Assembly (NCBI GenBank): GCA_964023275.1
Contig: OZ029914.1
Location: forward strand, 44,137,937 to 44,201,936
Length of the DNA: 64,000 nucleotides
Direction: 5' to 3'
Source of the DNA: Norana najaformis
Taxonomy: Eukaryota > Annelida > Clitellata > Crassiclitellata > Hormogastridae
Shown: positions 58,131 through 61,100 of the stretch, in pieces
Numbering within the stretch: position 1 is the first letter of the stretch
Layout of the letters: each line of letters starts with the position of its first letter
Notes under the pieces: model-generated
What the model was told of the DNA's origin: nothing
The model's input: only the letters and a program-made list of their open reading frames with translations
The model's database searches: none
Position numbers and translations under genes: made by a program

Positions 58131-61100
58131 AGATCCATGGTCAGAAAGCCTGTAGATGTGCAATTCACATGTTATCATCTGTCTCCATACTCTGCAGTCC
58201 TGCGCCAGTTATGTTCAAGCTGTGTAAATCCTTCTGGCACCAATCTTTGATATCATGCATCCACTCTCTGTTAGTTAAAGTTAAAAATCCCTCTTATGTT
58301 ATCTATCAAAACCATCCACTCAGTACATCTTTTGCAACTAGAAGATTAGTTCTCGCAAGGCAGGCTTGGGTATATTGCTGGATACTTTATTTTCTGAGCT
58401 TTAGCAGATGAAGAGTTACCTTTCAAAACTAGAGTAAACCTTTCACAGTTAGTAGATTACTCCCCGAGATGAACACACGAGTATAGTGTTAGTTATTCAT
58501 TATCTTATCTTCGTATCGCATAGCATCGTATTTGATAATTTTTATGGTGCTTCTTGCAGAACGAACTACTCAGAAGCTCTTCCAGTTTGAAGACTCCCGG
58601 GGACATAAGAACGTCTTTAAACAACGAGCTGACTCAGCTTTGTTTCCAGGCCTGCATGAATCGAAGGCGGAAGTCCATTCCTTCTTCGGCTTACCATTGT
58701 TCCAGTTGGGTTCATTCAGTGACATCAAGTATCAATGTTAGCGAATGTAGCATACACTCTGCATTTTATGTTCAATAGAAATATCTCTGAATCTATTTTA
58801 AGATGCATATTGATTCCAGGATCGGTTAGACTAGACTTAAACCAGTAACGTGCTCACATTGCTTTTCTGGTCATACATTCCATACCTGAATCGTGTATTT
58901 CCTTTTAGTCGGGTCGTCATATCGCAGGTATTCTGGTTTGTTGGCGATGAGAGACACAGTTGTCGAACCTTGACCACTTGTTGGCTGAACTAGAAATATG
59001 TCGCTCACAGGATTCGGATTCACGTTGGTTATTGTAATGTCAAAATAGGCGTTATCAGCCTGTCAGATCACCAGATAGAAATCAGACAGAAAAATCACCA
59101 TTACATATTTTTCAGCACGGTTAATAGTAAATGACAGCAATTAATCTCAGTATAAGACATTAACCTAGCACAGTACTGCACAAATATATCTCTGAGGAAT
59201 TGCAAAAAGGAAAAAGGAAAATACAGCACACTTGAAGCAACTCCTGTTTCTTTTTGTATTTTATTGTATTTTATGTTAATGCTTATGTGTGCCGCCTGAT
59301 TTTACCCATTTTCGGTTCGTTTAAATAATTGTGATTTACTGTGTTTGAGCGCACTCTGGATTTCGGTGAAAAAAAAGTATCACAGAGTGTAAAAAGTGTA
59401 AGGAATTGCATTACTGTACATTGAAATGACATACACTGTATTGTATTGCATTTTTACATTTGTAAATTAAAGTATCCCAGATCTCAAAAGTGAGACGTAG
59501 GGGAGGTGCTCGTTTCCTCTTCTTGGCAATAGACGAATCCCAAGGTCCTGGACACGGGGCCAGTGCATCGCAGGACTTGCCGTTTACTTCCCAGCTTACG
59601 CCGGTATCAAATTATACTGCTTGGTGACAGAGGCACGGTGTTGACAAACAACTTGACCAGGGTCGTTACACGAAGTCGAACCCTCACCCGCATGATCATT
59701 GACCAAAATACCACAATGCCGCACTGCTTTTGTAATGTATCATATATCGTAATGCATTCTATTGCATTGTATTTTATCGTTTTGCACTGAATGTCTAATT
59801 TGTATTGTGTCATATCGCATCGTATTGTATTGCACGTGTGTTGGTAGCGGTGGACAGAACTTGCCACATCGAGATCAGTGACGACCATGCTGAGCCCTGG
59901 TATAACTGCACCGATGCCAAGTCCTTCAGTGACGTCCGTGGAATAGGCGGGTCTCTCGAAAGTCGGAGCGTAGGCGTTCGTATCCTGGATTATGACCTGA
60001 ACTGTTGTTTCACTCGACACGGACAGTTGACCGGTTAACGTCTCCATAGCCTGCATTTCAATACGGTAGAATATATGGTGTGTTTGCCCATACAAAACTG
60101 GTTACTTAACTAGATGAAGACTAACAAAAGATGCCGCTTTAGAGAATATAATACAATATATTGACGTCTATAGCGCCATTTTTATAATACACAAGGCATC
60201 AGTCGATGGCCATTTCAGGTGAGGTCATAGTCAAGTATAATAGTCCATAGGAGAAGCTCAGTCGAAATCCTAGAGGTTAGAAAAACCAGGAAATCAGGCT
60301 ACAGTGGATGAACAAGTTGAAACAGGTAACTCTTATGTTTCGACCTGAATGACATTAAAGACTGAGAGAACATACAGAACAGGGCAGCGATTCCTAAGCC
60401 TCGGATCAAACATCAAGGACGCCTGGTAGCCCAATTCTATTCTGGAGCGAGGCACATCAAGAGTCATGGTATCCGTTGATCTTGTGCATTATCTGCTTGT
60501 ATGATGGGTGAACAAGGAACAGAAATAGGGGGGCGGATTTAGATGTACTGCTTTGTGAACAGTAAGACAGATTTAAAGGTCATTGGGCAACCAGTGTAAC
60601 GAATGCACTATGAGTGTGATATGCTCATGTACACTGAACCATTGAATGTAACTTAAAAGAGAATGTGACCCAAACAGGATAGAGTAAGGAGCTCAAATAG
60701 AATGGGGTCTGTAGAAGAACGTGGTATTAGACAGAAAATGGCCTACAGGAGAAAACGTGACCTTAATTAAAGAGAATATGGTTTTCAGAGGATATGGTCT
60801 ATAAAAGTGGTCTAGCACAGAATGTGGCCTAAAAGAGAGTGTGCCTTTAAAGAGAATGTGGCCTAACGGCGAGTAAACAAAGAGAATGTAACCTAAAGAG
60901 GATGGGCCTAGACAAAAAAGTCGGCAAAACAGAATACCGCCTATGCTAAAAGTTAGTGTGACAATAAGCTTTGTGTACTGATGTTGGTGCACTGATTAGT
61001 CCTGAAGGATTTCACGCAAGTCGCCATATATGTGGTGGGCATACTTATTATATATGGTGGGCATACTTATTATATGTGGTGGGCATACTTATTATATGTG